Notes: generated by a model not told the origin, from the letters alone. 50,077 nt of DNA from Candidatus Hydrogenedentota bacterium (GCA_020848835.1 JADLHJ010000100.1:1-50077); one strand, 5' to 3'; shown: positions 25,107 to 34,124, numbered from the stretch's first letter. Numbers and translations are program-made.

Positions 25107-25359
25107 TACTGGCACCGCACAAGTAGACCCGGCCCAAAAAACGAGCACCCTGGTATTTCAAATCTCACTTTATCCGCCCCGCGTCAACCAAACACGGGTC
25201 GTTTCGCGTCCGGGTTCAACTACTAAGTGCAATGTGGAGGCCCAACACCCTTGTTTCCCAACTCCCAATCCCTGTGATCCGCGGTCGATAAAGTGCAATG
25301 CGCTGGGCGAATAGTTAGAGACATATAAGTGGATCGCACGCACCCTCGCCGCACCCAAA
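25107..25359. other. gene-poor gap before copy D
   Basis: No frame with a plausible ribosome-binding site was found. Short related phrases AGTGCAATG occur near 25228 and 25292. The gap then runs into mosaic repeat copy D. No hairpin terminator was recognised after the FGE-fold gene. Confidence 0.4.
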
Positions 25360-25454
25360 GCGGCGACGGCGCGCCACGGTTCCCAGCCTGGCGGCGTGAG
25401 CCCCAGGAGGCGTGACGTACCGCTAAAGCGCCAAGGCCTGAAAGGCCGGCACGC
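25360..25454 (+). repeat. mosaic intergenic repeat, copy D
   Basis: It reads GCGGCGACGGCGC, GCCACGGTTCCCAGCCTG, GCGTGAGCCCCAGG, then AAGGCCTGAAAGGCCGGCACGC. It is the closest relative of copy C, in the same orientation, and lies on the other side of the FGE-fold gene, so the two copies bracket that gene. Confidence 0.65.
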
Positions 25455-25513
25455 AGCATGCCTGTGAAAGTGTCATGAAAAGAAGTGCCATAAACTGGAG
25501 GAACTGACCCGCC

Positions 25514-25894
25514 TCACCGCTTCTTGGCCGCGGATTTCGCGCGCGCTTCCTTGACGCGGAATGCGACGATCCTTTCGATGAGTTTGAGTGGGATCGGCTC
25601 ATCGAGCGGAAATTGGACCGATCCTTTTGCGCCCTTATATCGCGACAGTTCGTCCTTAAATTTCTCAATACCCGAGGGCGTCGGGTAAAAGCCGATATGC
25701 TGCTTGAACGCCGCGAAATGCACCAGATTCCCGTTCAGCACAAAAGTCGGAATGCCGTACTTCATCGCCTCCTCGGCATCCGGCGCGGCCTTCCTAATCG
25801 TGCCGCGGACCTCACGCAACAACTTCTGCACGTCCCAAGGAAACCCGGCGATGTACGCGTCGATTGTCCCAGGCGCGTCCTTGGCAGCCGTCAT
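25514..25894 (-). CDS. DUF1801-family protein
   Basis: A 126-residue cytosolic protein of the DUF1801 (YdhG/YjbR-like) family. The core motifs IDAYIAGFPWDVQKLLREVRGTIRKAAPDAEEAMKYGIPTF and LVHFAAFKQHIGFYPTP are typical, and the C-terminus is Lys/Arg-rich (FRVKEARAKSAAKKR). The frame is open to 25954, but ATG 25894 has GAGGG at suitable spacing and starts right before the conserved domain. Family members are small alpha/beta proteins of uncertain function, sometimes annotated as iron chaperones. The gene is alone, between a repeat and a divergent hydrolase gene. Confidence 0.85.
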   Translation of the reverse strand: MTAAKDAPGTIDAYIAGFPWDVQKLLREVRGTIRKAAPDAEEAMKYGIPTFVLNGNLVHFAAFKQHIGFYPTPSGIEKFKDELSRYKGAKGSVQFPLDEPIPLKLIERIVAFRVKEARAKSAAKKR

Positions 25895-25967
25895 AATATG
25901 ACCCTCGTGTTCGTCTCGACGATGTGATGATACCCAAATCAGGTCGTTCCGCACGGGGCGCGCGTGG

Positions 25968-25987
25968 AGCCGGATTCCGATCCGGCT
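25968..25987. repeat. small REP-like hairpin
   Basis: A perfect 8-bp stem AGCCGGAT-TCCG-ATCCGGCT lies in the gap between the divergent DUF1801 and SGNH genes. Its sequence recalls the arms of the pair at 16344 (GCCGG...CCGGC), so it may be a solitary REP. A role as operator or leader hairpin is also possible. Confidence 0.4.
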
Positions 25988-26100
25988 TAACTAGAGTGCA
26001 ACGCCGTGGACAATGTAGTGAGTTAAGATCTCGACGACACCGACTTGTATCCATACGCCGCTCCGAAGTTTAATTCGCCGGTACAAACCGGAGCGTCGCC

Positions 26101-26769
26101 ATGAATACGTTAATCGCCGCCATTGTCGCCACATCGCTAGTCCTTTCCGCGGAACCGGCGCCCCAGCCGCAAACGCAAACGCCCTTGCCAAATGTGCTCA
26201 TCATCGGCGACTCAATTTCAATTGGTTACATGAAACCCCTGACCGAATTGCTGAAAGGCAAGGCGAACCTCGTACACAACGAAGGCAATGCCACGCACTC
26301 CGGCAACGGCCTCGCCAAACTCGACGAATGGCTCGGCGACACCAAGTGGGACGTAATCCACTTCAACCACGGCCTGCACGACTTGAAGTATTTGGACGCG
26401 GAAGGAAAGAGCGCCCGTACGAAGGAAGGCGCACACATCCAGGTGCCGGTCGAAAAATACAAAGAAAACATGGAAGGCATCGTGCAGCGCCTGAAGAAAA
26501 CCGGTGCGAAGCTCATCTTCGCCACGACAACGCCTTACCCCGATAAAGTAGAAGGCCCCCTACGCGAAAAGGGCGACGCCGAACGTTACAACGCCGCGGC
26601 GCTCGAAGTGATGAAGCGCCACGACATCGCAATCGACGATCTCTATACATTTGCTCTGCCGCGCCTCACCGAACTGCAAATGCCCAATAACGTACATTTC
26701 ACCGAAAAAGGATCCGAAGTGCTCGCCGAAAAAGTCGCGAAACACATCCAAGAAGCCTTGAACAAATAG
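26101..26769 (+). CDS. secreted SGNH-fold hydrolase with NxxH in place of DxxH
   Basis: A 222-residue exported esterase-like protein. After a signal peptide (MNTLIAAIVATSLVLSA) comes the block-I motif IIGDSISIGY with nucleophile S38. The later blocks include HFNHGLHDLKY and FATTTPYP. The last block, NNVHFTEKG, has the catalytic His (H199), but the residue three positions before it is N196 rather than Asp. The triad would then be Ser-His-Asn or a Ser-His dyad. GGAG lies ten bases before the ATG. Related family members deacylate polysaccharides or rhamnogalacturonan. The gene lies directly upstream of a DUF4838 gene (25 bases). Confidence 0.82.
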   Translation: MNTLIAAIVATSLVLSAEPAPQPQTQTPLPNVLIIGDSISIGYMKPLTELLKGKANLVHNEGNATHSGNGLAKLDEWLGDTKWDVIHFNHGLHDLKYLDAEGKSARTKEGAHIQVPVEKYKENMEGIVQRLKKTGAKLIFATTTPYPDKVEGPLREKGDAERYNAAALEVMKRHDIAIDDLYTFALPRLTELQMPNNVHFTEKGSEVLAEKVAKHIQEALNK

Positions 26770-26794
26770 CTGTGCAGCGCAAACGGAGCGGATA

Positions 26795-28831
26795 ATGTTT
26801 AAATTTACGAAACGCCTTTTGGTTATGATTGCGCTGTGCAATTCAATCGGCTACGCGCAAATGCCCATCATGCCGAAATCCTCCGACCCAACAGTCATAT
26901 TCGCGGCCGAGGAGTTGGCGAAATACCTGCGCATGGCAACACAGCAGTCGATAGCCGTCATTCTGCCCAACAACGGGCTCCGCGTATCGATTCCGGAAGG
27001 TGCGGACAACACGGGATTGAAACCGCTCATCACGCTCAACATTGCAGACGATCCAAAAGCGTTTTCGCCGCAGGTAGTCGTAGTTCCGGAATTGGACGAT
27101 GCGTACGCAATAAAAATTAACGGTGCGAACGGTAGCATCACCGGCTCAAACCCGCGCGCTGTGTTGCTGGGCGTATATCGATATCTTACAGAGATCGGAT
27201 TCCGTTGGGTGCGACCCGGCGCGGATGGCGAGCTAGTTCCCTCACTTACCAACTTTCCTGATGTCACCTTAACCGAAGCGCCTTCGTACCGTCACCGCGG
27301 CGTTTGTATTGAAGGGACAAATAGCGTCGAGCACGTGAAAACCTTGATCGATTGGCTGCCAAAACTTGGGTACAACAGCTACTTCGTCCAGTTTGAACAA
27401 GCCTACACCTTCTTCGATGGATGGTACGCGCGCGAAGGCAATCCGAACGTTAAGGGCGAACACCCGACATTGGAGCAGACATCGCAATTCGTCGTTGAAA
27501 TTGAGCAGGAAGTGGAAAAGCGTGGGATGATGTACCACAAAGTGGGGCACGGTTGGACCTGCCTTCCCTTTGGCATAGAAGCGCTCGGGTGGGAGCAGGT
27601 GGATACGCCCCCGCCGGCAGACGTAGTGCCATTTCTTGCACAAGTGAATGGCAAACGCGACTACTGGCAAAAAACGCCGCTGAACACGAACCTTTGTTAT
27701 TCGAATCCCGAAGTTCGCAAGCGGATGACGGACTTCATCGTGAACTATGCCGAAACGCATCCGGTCGTGGACTACCTGCACGTGTGGCTCGCGGACGATT
27801 TGAACAATCATTGCGAGTGCGACAACTGTGTGAAGATGCGTCCATCCGATTGGTATGTGACCTTGTTGAACGACATCGATAAGGCGCTCACGGAAGCCCA
27901 GCTCAAAACACGAATCGTGTTTTTGATTTACTACGATCTGCTTTGGCCGCCGGAACAAACGAAGCTGAACAACCCAGACCGCTTTGTATTAATGTTCGCA
28001 CCGTATACGCGCAGCTACAGCGAACCCTACAGCGCGAACCCCACAGGCGTGGAAACCGCACCGTATGTGCGCAACAAGATTGAAATGCCTACAACGGGCG
28101 ACGGTACCGTGGCGTATCTGCGCGCCTGGCAACAACAGTTCAAGGGAGACAGCTTCGACTATGACTATCATCTATTCTCGGCAACCGGGAATCCGGGACA
28201 AATGAAGCTTGCGCGTGTGCTGTATGAAGATATGAGAAACCTGAAAAGCCTCGGCTTGAACGGAAATGAGATGTGCCAGCCGCAACGCATCTTCTACCCA
28301 ACGGGCGTCTTGATGACGATTCAGGGACGCGCATTGTGGAACCGGGATCTCGATTTCGACGGTATCGTGAACGATTATTTTCGAGATGCATTTGGCGAAG
28401 ACGGCGCCGCCTGCAGGTCCTATATGGATACGCTGACGATCTTGTATCACGCGCCGTCGCGACGCCGTGAATCGGGCGATGCGTCAGCAAGCGATATGTC
28501 AGTTGACCCTGCGCAAGTCACCGCTGACTTAAACGCGGCCCTGAAGCTAATCGACGATTTCCGGCCAACCATACTTCGCAATGCGTATCTCACGAATGCG
28601 TGTCAGGCGCGGTCATGGCAAATCATGCAAACGCACGCGGATTTCACCCGGCAAACCATTGCCGCTCTATTGCTCAAACAAGAGGGGAAGAGCGAGGAAG
28701 CGGCAGCTGCGGGGAAAGCGCTCGTACAATCGGTATGGGACCATGAACCGGAGTTGCAGCAGTTATTGGACGTGAATGCGTATGCGGGAGGATTGCGGAG
28801 CATGTTCGAACCGAGACGGAGGCGCAGCTGA
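26795..28831 (+). CDS. DUF4838-type secreted protein (alpha-glucuronidase-like)
   Basis: A 678-residue exported protein with signal peptide FTKRLLVMIALCNSIGYAQ. The N-terminal part (VIFAAEELAKYLRMATQQS...NPRAVLLGVYRYLTEIGFRWVRPG) matches the alpha-glucuronidase/hexosaminidase-type N-domain. The rest, with EAPSYRHRGVCIEG, LPKLGYNSYFVQFE, HVWLADDLNNHCECDNC and FLIYYDLLWPPEQ, matches the DUF4838 TIM-barrel-like family. The Cys-x-Cys...Cys cluster CECDNC is conserved in that family. Function is inferred as carbohydrate-active. It sits between two SGNH hydrolases on the same strand, which fits removal of acyl groups together with sugar-chain attack. Confidence 0.85.
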   Translation: MFKFTKRLLVMIALCNSIGYAQMPIMPKSSDPTVIFAAEELAKYLRMATQQSIAVILPNNGLRVSIPEGADNTGLKPLITLNIADDPKAFSPQVVVVPELDDAYAIKINGANGSITGSNPRAVLLGVYRYLTEIGFRWVRPGADGELVPSLTNFPDVTLTEAPSYRHRGVCIEGTNSVEHVKTLIDWLPKLGYNSYFVQFEQAYTFFDGWYAREGNPNVKGEHPTLEQTSQFVVEIEQEVEKRGMMYHKVGHGWTCLPFGIEALGWEQVDTPPPADVVPFLAQVNGKRDYWQKTPLNTNLCYSNPEVRKRMTDFIVNYAETHPVVDYLHVWLADDLNNHCECDNCVKMRPSDWYVTLLNDIDKALTEAQLKTRIVFLIYYDLLWPPEQTKLNNPDRFVLMFAPYTRSYSEPYSANPTGVETAPYVRNKIEMPTTGDGTVAYLRAWQQQFKGDSFDYDYHLFSATGNPGQMKLARVLYEDMRNLKSLGLNGNEMCQPQRIFYPTGVLMTIQGRALWNRDLDFDGIVNDYFRDAFGEDGAACRSYMDTLTILYHAPSRRRESGDASASDMSVDPAQVTADLNAALKLIDDFRPTILRNAYLTNACQARSWQIMQTHADFTRQTIAALLLKQEGKSEEAAAAGKALVQSVWDHEPELQQLLDVNAYAGGLRSMFEPRRRRS

Positions 28832-28945
28832 AATTCTTGCAAACTCGCTTGCGAGATTTCTCAATGGCAGAATAAATTCGTTCGGGCGTATGGTTTTTTT
28901 CTAGTCGTGATTTAACAAGCAGTCAACAGCGGGAGATATTCGGAA

Positions 28946-29710
28946 ATGACGAGAAAGACATTTTTGAGTTTGGCGATGGCCGGTCTATTGATGTTTGGCG
29001 CGGGATGCGCTACTTCTTCAAAGACCTCATCGAAAACGGCTGCCGCACCTCAGCCGGCGGTAGAGCGCGCCGACCAACCTTGGCAGCGCAAGGGCGAAGG
29101 CGTCGAAAAGCGCAACGCGTCATTCAACGAGCGTGTAAAGCAAGGCCACGCCGATCTGATCTTCATCGGTGACAGCATCACGCAGGGATGGGAAGGTAAC
29201 GGCAAAGCAAACTGGGAGAAGTACTACGCCAAACGCAACGCCGTGAATCTCGGCATCAGCGGCGATCGCACGCAGCACGTCCTGTGGCGACTGCAAAACG
29301 GAAACCTCGAAAAGATAAAACCAAAACTTGCGGTCATCATGATCGGCACGAACAACCTCGGCAACAGCCCTGAAGAGGATATCGTTGCGGGCATCGGCGG
29401 CATCGTAAAAACGCTGCGCAAAGAAAAGCCCAAAACAAAAATTCTCTTGCTCGCCATCTTCCCGCGCGAAGAAAAACCAGGCGAACTACGCGCAAAGTCA
29501 ATTCGCATCAATGAGCAAATCGCCAAGCTCGACGACGGCAAACACGTCTTCTTTCTCGACATCGGTCCAAAATTCACGCAACCCGACGGCAGCCTGAGCA
29601 AAGACATCATGCCCGACTTCCTCCACCTCAGCGAAAAAGGCTACGATATCTGGGCACAATCCATCGAAGCCAAAGTTGCTGAGCTAATGGGCGAGAAGCC
29701 AGTTAAATAA
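28946..29710 (+). CDS. SGNH/GDSL-hydrolase lipoprotein (PAF-acetylhydrolase-like)
   Basis: A 254-residue lipoprotein (lipobox GAGC, Cys21) with a complete SGNH signature. Ser77 is in GDSITQGWEG, Gly in NLGISGDRTQHVLWRL, Asn in IMIGTNNLG (N136/N137), and D224-x-x-H227 in DFLHLSEKGY. The pattern is that of the beta/gamma-subunit PAF-acetylhydrolase type, often annotated as carbohydrate esterases in gut and planctomycete-type bacteria. The catalytic set is intact, in contrast to the first SGNH protein of this cluster. It probably deacylates a sugar substrate at the cell surface, inferred from context. A hairpin follows about 105 bases after the stop. Confidence 0.9.
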   Translation: MTRKTFLSLAMAGLLMFGAGCATSSKTSSKTAAAPQPAVERADQPWQRKGEGVEKRNASFNERVKQGHADLIFIGDSITQGWEGNGKANWEKYYAKRNAVNLGISGDRTQHVLWRLQNGNLEKIKPKLAVIMIGTNNLGNSPEEDIVAGIGGIVKTLRKEKPKTKILLLAIFPREEKPGELRAKSIRINEQIAKLDDGKHVFFLDIGPKFTQPDGSLSKDIMPDFLHLSEKGYDIWAQSIEAKVAELMGEKPVK

Positions 29711-29815
29711 CGCGATTTCACATCGTTTATCGACGAACTGCGTAGCGCCTCGTTCGCCGAACGCGGCGCATTCTTTGCAACACGCTGGGTGTCATTATTA
29801 GACGACATCAAATGC

Positions 29816-29852
29816 GAAGGCCGCTGCATTGGAAAGCAATGCAGCGGCCTTC
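29816..29852. terminator. bidirectional hairpin terminator
   Basis: A perfect 16-bp stem (GAAGGCCGCTGCATTG / CAATGCAGCGGCCTTC) with a 5-base loop lies between the convergent SGNH and ferritin-like genes. U-tracts are weak on both sides, so the termination role rests on stem strength and position. Confidence 0.6.
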
Positions 29853-29872
29853 ATCTGAACTAAGTCGATTCA

Positions 29873-31273
29873 CTATTCGCCAACGAGATGTTCCAGATCT
29901 TCGCGGCTGACGGTGAACACATCCATGTCCGACGCAATAGCACCAAGGCTCACAAGACACTCCGTGAACAGTTCGCGCGTGCGCAGTTCGAGTTCCTGGT
30001 TGCCGAGATCGGTCATCACGCCGAGGATGTGCTGGCCCTTCTTCACGTGCGTGCGTTCGTCGGAACGTATGAAATCGGCAGCATGCGCGAGGATCGTATC
30101 GTTCTCGCTGCGAGCGCGGTCGATAAGCGCGTTGATAGTTTTAAGTACGCCGACTTCGCCGAAGAGGTTGATCTCCGCCATCGCGAATGCCGGCTCCATC
30201 GGCCCGCGGCAGGTGGAACCGGTGAGACGATTTGGCAGCTCGAAAGGATCATACCCGCAGGCAAGCAACGTGCGATGCCCGATCTCCGTGTGGCGCGCTT
30301 CGTCCCAGGTGATGCGCGCGAGATCGTATTCCGCTTTGAAGTCCTTGAATCGAATGTCCCAGAGAAAAGTGCCGAACGCCTCGATTGCGTCCACTTCATC
30401 GCGTTGCGTGCGGATGAAGCGCAGGCGCAAACCTTCGTACGATTCCTTATCGAAGCGCGGCGAACCGTCCGCAACGTCGTAGTCGCCGGTATGGTGGAAG
30501 GTGGTGAAGCGCGAATCGCGATGCGGCACCGTGTTGCGCTCGTAAGGCTTCTTAGCACTGCGTAGTTCGGTGGGCGCGCCGGTGCGTTCGTCTGCACCGG
30601 TGATACCGCCGATGCTCTTCAGCAGGTCCTGCAAATGCCAGCGCCACGCGAAAAGTTTGTCTTCATCCACGCCGCCATCAACATACGCCGCGACCGCAGC
30701 ATCGGCCCAATCCAACATCGGTGGATAATCGAGCAGTATCCGTTGCATCGCCCGAATCGTCGGCGCGTCGGTAACGGGGCAAGTATTATCCATATGATGC
30801 TTATACGCAGTCGCCAGCAAACGCCCCGCGACCTGATGCACGCCAACGAGCAGTTCCGGCGCGTCCGCAGCGGAAAGCATCTCATCAATAAAGGTGTCGA
30901 TCTCCGCGTCGCGATATCCATCGATTGTGCGCAGGCTGATTTCCTGTTCGTTCAACCGCGTGCGCAAGGTGTGCGCCGCGTCCGCGTGATGGAAGATGTG
31001 CCGACCCGTTTCCAGCTTCACCTCGAACTCCGGGATCGCAAGCGTCCACGAGCCCAGCGCATGCGACAAGCGCCGCTCGAAATAAAAGAACCGCAGCAAC
31101 CGCCGCGCGTTTTCCTCCACCGTATATTTGCCGCCCATATGCCGCGGGTCGCGAGGAAACTTGAAGGAAAAAGCCTTGCGCCGTTCCGCTGCCGCTTTGC
31201 GCGCGTCCTCATAAGAAACGACAGGGTAGCGCGTTGTGGGTTTCGGTTCGTGGGTATTTCCATTGCCCGACAT
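29873..31273 (-). CDS. ferritin-like domain protein
   Basis: A 466-residue soluble protein whose helices carry Glu and His pairs typical of ferritin-like di-iron folds. The clearest are WDEARHTEIGHRTLL (E-x-x-R-H), FIRSDERTHVKKGQHIL and an N-terminal EFEVKLETGRHIFHH. The first two resemble the DUF455/COG2833 type. Residues 50-200 look like a second, more degenerate helical bundle. ATG 31273 with GGAGGGC upstream is preferred to TTG 31288. Oxygenase, iron-storage or RNA-modifying roles are all possible, and the substrate is unknown. It is convergent with the SGNH gene. Confidence 0.72.
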   Translation of the reverse strand: MSGNGNTHEPKPTTRYPVVSYEDARKAAAERRKAFSFKFPRDPRHMGGKYTVEENARRLLRFFYFERRLSHALGSWTLAIPEFEVKLETGRHIFHHADAAHTLRTRLNEQEISLRTIDGYRDAEIDTFIDEMLSAADAPELLVGVHQVAGRLLATAYKHHMDNTCPVTDAPTIRAMQRILLDYPPMLDWADAAVAAYVDGGVDEDKLFAWRWHLQDLLKSIGGITGADERTGAPTELRSAKKPYERNTVPHRDSRFTTFHHTGDYDVADGSPRFDKESYEGLRLRFIRTQRDEVDAIEAFGTFLWDIRFKDFKAEYDLARITWDEARHTEIGHRTLLACGYDPFELPNRLTGSTCRGPMEPAFAMAEINLFGEVGVLKTINALIDRARSENDTILAHAADFIRSDERTHVKKGQHILGVMTDLGNQELELRTRELFTECLVSLGAIASDMDVFTVSREDLEHLVGE

Positions 31274-31399
31274 GGTCGTGCCCTCCAATTAAACAGTGTT
31301 TGCAGCTAAGGTCTACTATATCAGATTGTGATGGGTTGCACGCACACACTCGCACCGTTTGAAACAAACATGCCCTGGATTTCGGGCCTCTGATTCAGA

Positions 31400-32617
31400 C
31401 TAAGGTTTCGCTACCGGCTTATCGGGCAAACCTGCAATACGAGATGCGACATCGGATAATTCTGAAAGGCCGTTCGTGGGCGAATCCAGATAGAAGAAAG
31501 AAGTCGCGCAGACATCGTCGCGGCGATACATATTCACCCACGAATCGTCGGGCGAATCGTGTTTAAGCAAGTCAATGGGCGGATCGCTTTCGAGCAGCTT
31601 GATGAATTTACCGTCTGTGTCGATGCTCACCGGTTTGATCTCAACGCCCTTCTTCAGTAGATCGACTACCTGCTTCTTCGGCGCACCACCCATCTGCTGC
31701 AAGGTCACGCGAATGTCTTTGTAAAAATACACCGGGTCCGGCACATGGTAACGATAAAAGGTAAACTCCGCCGGTTGATTCTCGGCGACGAGACAACCCT
31801 GATAGCGCATTTGAAACTTGCCCTGGCCCCAGCCAGTGCCAATGTAGTCTTCCGTGCCGGTGCCCGCGATCGTCGGCAAGTCCGTGTCCCCGTCGATGTA
31901 CATTTTCACTTCGCCTTCGCCGAACCAGCCGACGTTGTCCGGGTGGCCGATGAGGCCGACATGCACGCCGAGAAATCGGCCCTTGCCGCTCACGCGCGGA
32001 AGCAGTTCGAAGTCTTGGGCGATCTTCGTCGATAGATCACGGCGCCACGTTGCATGAAAGTACAACGCGTCCGGATCGGGCTTTGGCGTTTGCAGTACGT
32101 CGATGTCGTAGAACAATTTTTCGAGCAGGCGCGACGAGTCGTTCGTGAGCGTTAGTTTCGCGCCGGTCTTGAAAGGCATCGGAATGATGCAATTGAAGGA
32201 GCGCCCTTCGGGGTTGCAGAAAAACTCGTTTTCAAAAGCGACGGTCTTCCCCAGAATCGCGCCAAAAAAATCGCCGAAGGGCACGGACACAGCAGGTTTC
32301 TCCGCACCGTCCCAGAAGATTTCAAAGCGAAGCGAACGCAACATCTGCGGATCGCGCTCGTTCACCGTAAACCACATACGGCGGATTTCGCCGCTGCTTT
32401 TAATTTCGGCGAGGGTCACTGTTTGGCCCGCCGCGACGGAATCGAATGCGTGCCCCTTCGCTGTCCTGTTTTCCGGCGCCGCGGCGCCTTTCGCGCCAGT
32501 GGGGTTCTCGAAGCTAAACCAGCGCGTCTGTGCTCCGTCGGGAATTCTATAAAGGTCCATTCCGGGGTCTCCAAATGCGACGGAACACACGACGCAAAGA
32601 CACAGTAATTTCCGCAA
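31400..32617 (-). CDS. GH172-type (DUF2961) secreted hydrolase
   Basis: A 405-residue exported protein with signal MRKLLCLCVVCSVAFG. It contains the DUF2961 core, now classified as GH172 (difructose-anhydride and arabinofuranosidase-type enzymes), with motifs SSGEIRRMWFTV, VPFGDFFGA, NCIIPMPF and WFGEGEVKMYIDGD, then TIAGTGTEDYIGTGWGQG. E234 or E236 and E256 are candidate catalytic acids, by analogy with the two-Glu mechanism of the family and their spacing. The start is TTG 32617 with AGGAAA upstream. The length is typical. Sugar specificity cannot be read from the sequence. Confidence 0.88.
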   Translation of the reverse strand: MRKLLCLCVVCSVAFGDPGMDLYRIPDGAQTRWFSFENPTGAKGAAAPENRTAKGHAFDSVAAGQTVTLAEIKSSGEIRRMWFTVNERDPQMLRSLRFEIFWDGAEKPAVSVPFGDFFGAILGKTVAFENEFFCNPEGRSFNCIIPMPFKTGAKLTLTNDSSRLLEKLFYDIDVLQTPKPDPDALYFHATWRRDLSTKIAQDFELLPRVSGKGRFLGVHVGLIGHPDNVGWFGEGEVKMYIDGDTDLPTIAGTGTEDYIGTGWGQGKFQMRYQGCLVAENQPAEFTFYRYHVPDPVYFYKDIRVTLQQMGGAPKKQVVDLLKKGVEIKPVSIDTDGKFIKLLESDPPIDLLKHDSPDDSWVNMYRRDDVCATSFFYLDSPTNGLSELSDVASRIAGLPDKPVAKP

Positions 32618-32717
32618 GGTAGTATTTCCTCTAGCGTGAGCGAACTACGTTACCGGGGAGATGCGTTTTAGGCGCGACAAATCGTAGTGCAGGAACGACG
32701 ACGCGTTCAATGTGGCG

Positions 32718-34124
32718 TTAGAACATCGGCTCGCGCAGGCAGCTCTCGCGCAGGTCATGGTACTCTTGGAAAATTGCCTCGGCGTTCTCGATGTCGATGC
32801 CGAGTTCTTTCATTGGCCCTGCCAGCGAAATTATTGCTTCTTTCCACGCTTCGACATTGTCGCCAGGCGTGCGCGCCATCACTTCGGCAATGGCGACGAT
32901 AGCCGTGGCTTCTTTGGCGTCCGTTGCGAGTTCCGGCTTGTGATGGAACCGGATCGGTTCGACGATGTCGATGGGCAACCCCCAATGATCGGCGAGTACA
33001 TAACCGGCCTCGGTGTGGGACAGCCCAATTGCCGATTCTTCCGCTACCATTAGCTCGCCGCCCTGAAGGTCTTTTTGCACCTTGGTGTAGAGATCCGGAA
33101 CCGCTTCGGAAAGGGCGAGGCGTCCAATATCGTGGAGCAGTCCGCCACTGAACACACCCGCGATATGCTTCTTACCCGCGGCTTTGGTCACGATGCGCGT
33201 CGCACCCGCGCAGCACATTGCATCCAGCCAAAATTGGCGGTAATCGAGCGTGCGCGTCTTCTCGAACACGTTCACTACCGCCGCAGACAAAACGATCGAA
33301 TACGTTTCGCGCAGACCCAACAACGACACCGCGAGCGAAACTTCGTCAACGCGCTGCGCGAAACCGTAGGCAGCGGAGTTCGCGACACTTAACACTTTCG
33401 CGGCGATTGGCGGGTCCATCACGATGATGTCCGCGACGTCGCGCACCGAACTCATGGGGTCGAGCGTGGCGTCCTGCACGCGCCGCACCGTTTCCGGCAG
33501 CGCGGGAAGCGTATCGATCTGCCGGATCATCGTCGCGACGTTTGATAGCCGCAGTGACGTTGCAAGTCCCTTCACATTTTCTTCCGGTTCGATTTGCTTT
33601 GCTGCGCTCTCTGGCGCCGGGTAGTACCGCTCGATTGCCGCGCGGATGTCGTTCGGCGCACACAGCAGCGGTTTCACGCGCAGGCCCGTCGCGCCTTCGA
33701 TTTGCTTCACGGTTGCCGAATCGAGCGGGCAAACCATGCCCACAGTCAGCAGTTTGCCGAGTTTATCGATGGGGAAGAGTTCGTGTTGGACCGCCATCTC
33801 GCGCGGGATTAACGAGATAAGCTCACGCGGGATTTCATACTTCGACAAGTCGATGCTCGCGATGCCAGGCTGCTTGGCAAGAAACTGCACAAACGATTCC
33901 GCGGTCAGGTATCCGAGCGTGATCAGCGTCTCGACAATTTTAGTGCCGCGTTGTTGTTGCGCATTCAGTCCTTCACTCAATTGCGCGTGATCGACCAAGC
34001 CCGCATCCACCAGCAATTCGCCAATGCGCCGCCGCGTAACGGCGTCAAGAGGCTTGATACCTGCGCGCGCGGGCGGGTGTGTGTGCCCTTTGCGCGGATC
34101 GGGTTGCGTATTACCGGTCGTCAT
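32718..34124 (-). CDS. MshEN-HDOD signalling protein
   Basis: A 468-residue cytosolic protein. Residues about 30-170 form an MshEN/GspE N-terminal-type domain with two motif copies (RRIGELLVDAGLVDHAQLSE and IVETLITLGYLTAESFVQFL) and the region LGKLLTVGMVCPLD...GLRVKPLLCAPNDIRAAIERYY. MshEN domains are known c-di-GMP binders, though residue conservation here is only partial. Residues about 200-420 are an HDOD domain (DTLPALPETVRRVQDATLDP, ANSAAYGFAQRVDEVSLAVSLLGL, SGGLLHDIGRLAL). The protein probably couples c-di-GMP to protein-protein signalling, by inference. It is followed by ispE in the opposite genetic direction of reading (same strand, upstream). Confidence 0.9.
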   Translation of the reverse strand: MTTGNTQPDPRKGHTHPPARAGIKPLDAVTRRRIGELLVDAGLVDHAQLSEGLNAQQQRGTKIVETLITLGYLTAESFVQFLAKQPGIASIDLSKYEIPRELISLIPREMAVQHELFPIDKLGKLLTVGMVCPLDSATVKQIEGATGLRVKPLLCAPNDIRAAIERYYPAPESAAKQIEPEENVKGLATSLRLSNVATMIRQIDTLPALPETVRRVQDATLDPMSSVRDVADIIVMDPPIAAKVLSVANSAAYGFAQRVDEVSLAVSLLGLRETYSIVLSAAVVNVFEKTRTLDYRQFWLDAMCCAGATRIVTKAAGKKHIAGVFSGGLLHDIGRLALSEAVPDLYTKVQKDLQGGELMVAEESAIGLSHTEAGYVLADHWGLPIDIVEPIRFHHKPELATDAKEATAIVAIAEVMARTPGDNVEAWKEAIISLAGPMKELGIDIENAEAIFQEYHDLRESCLREPMF

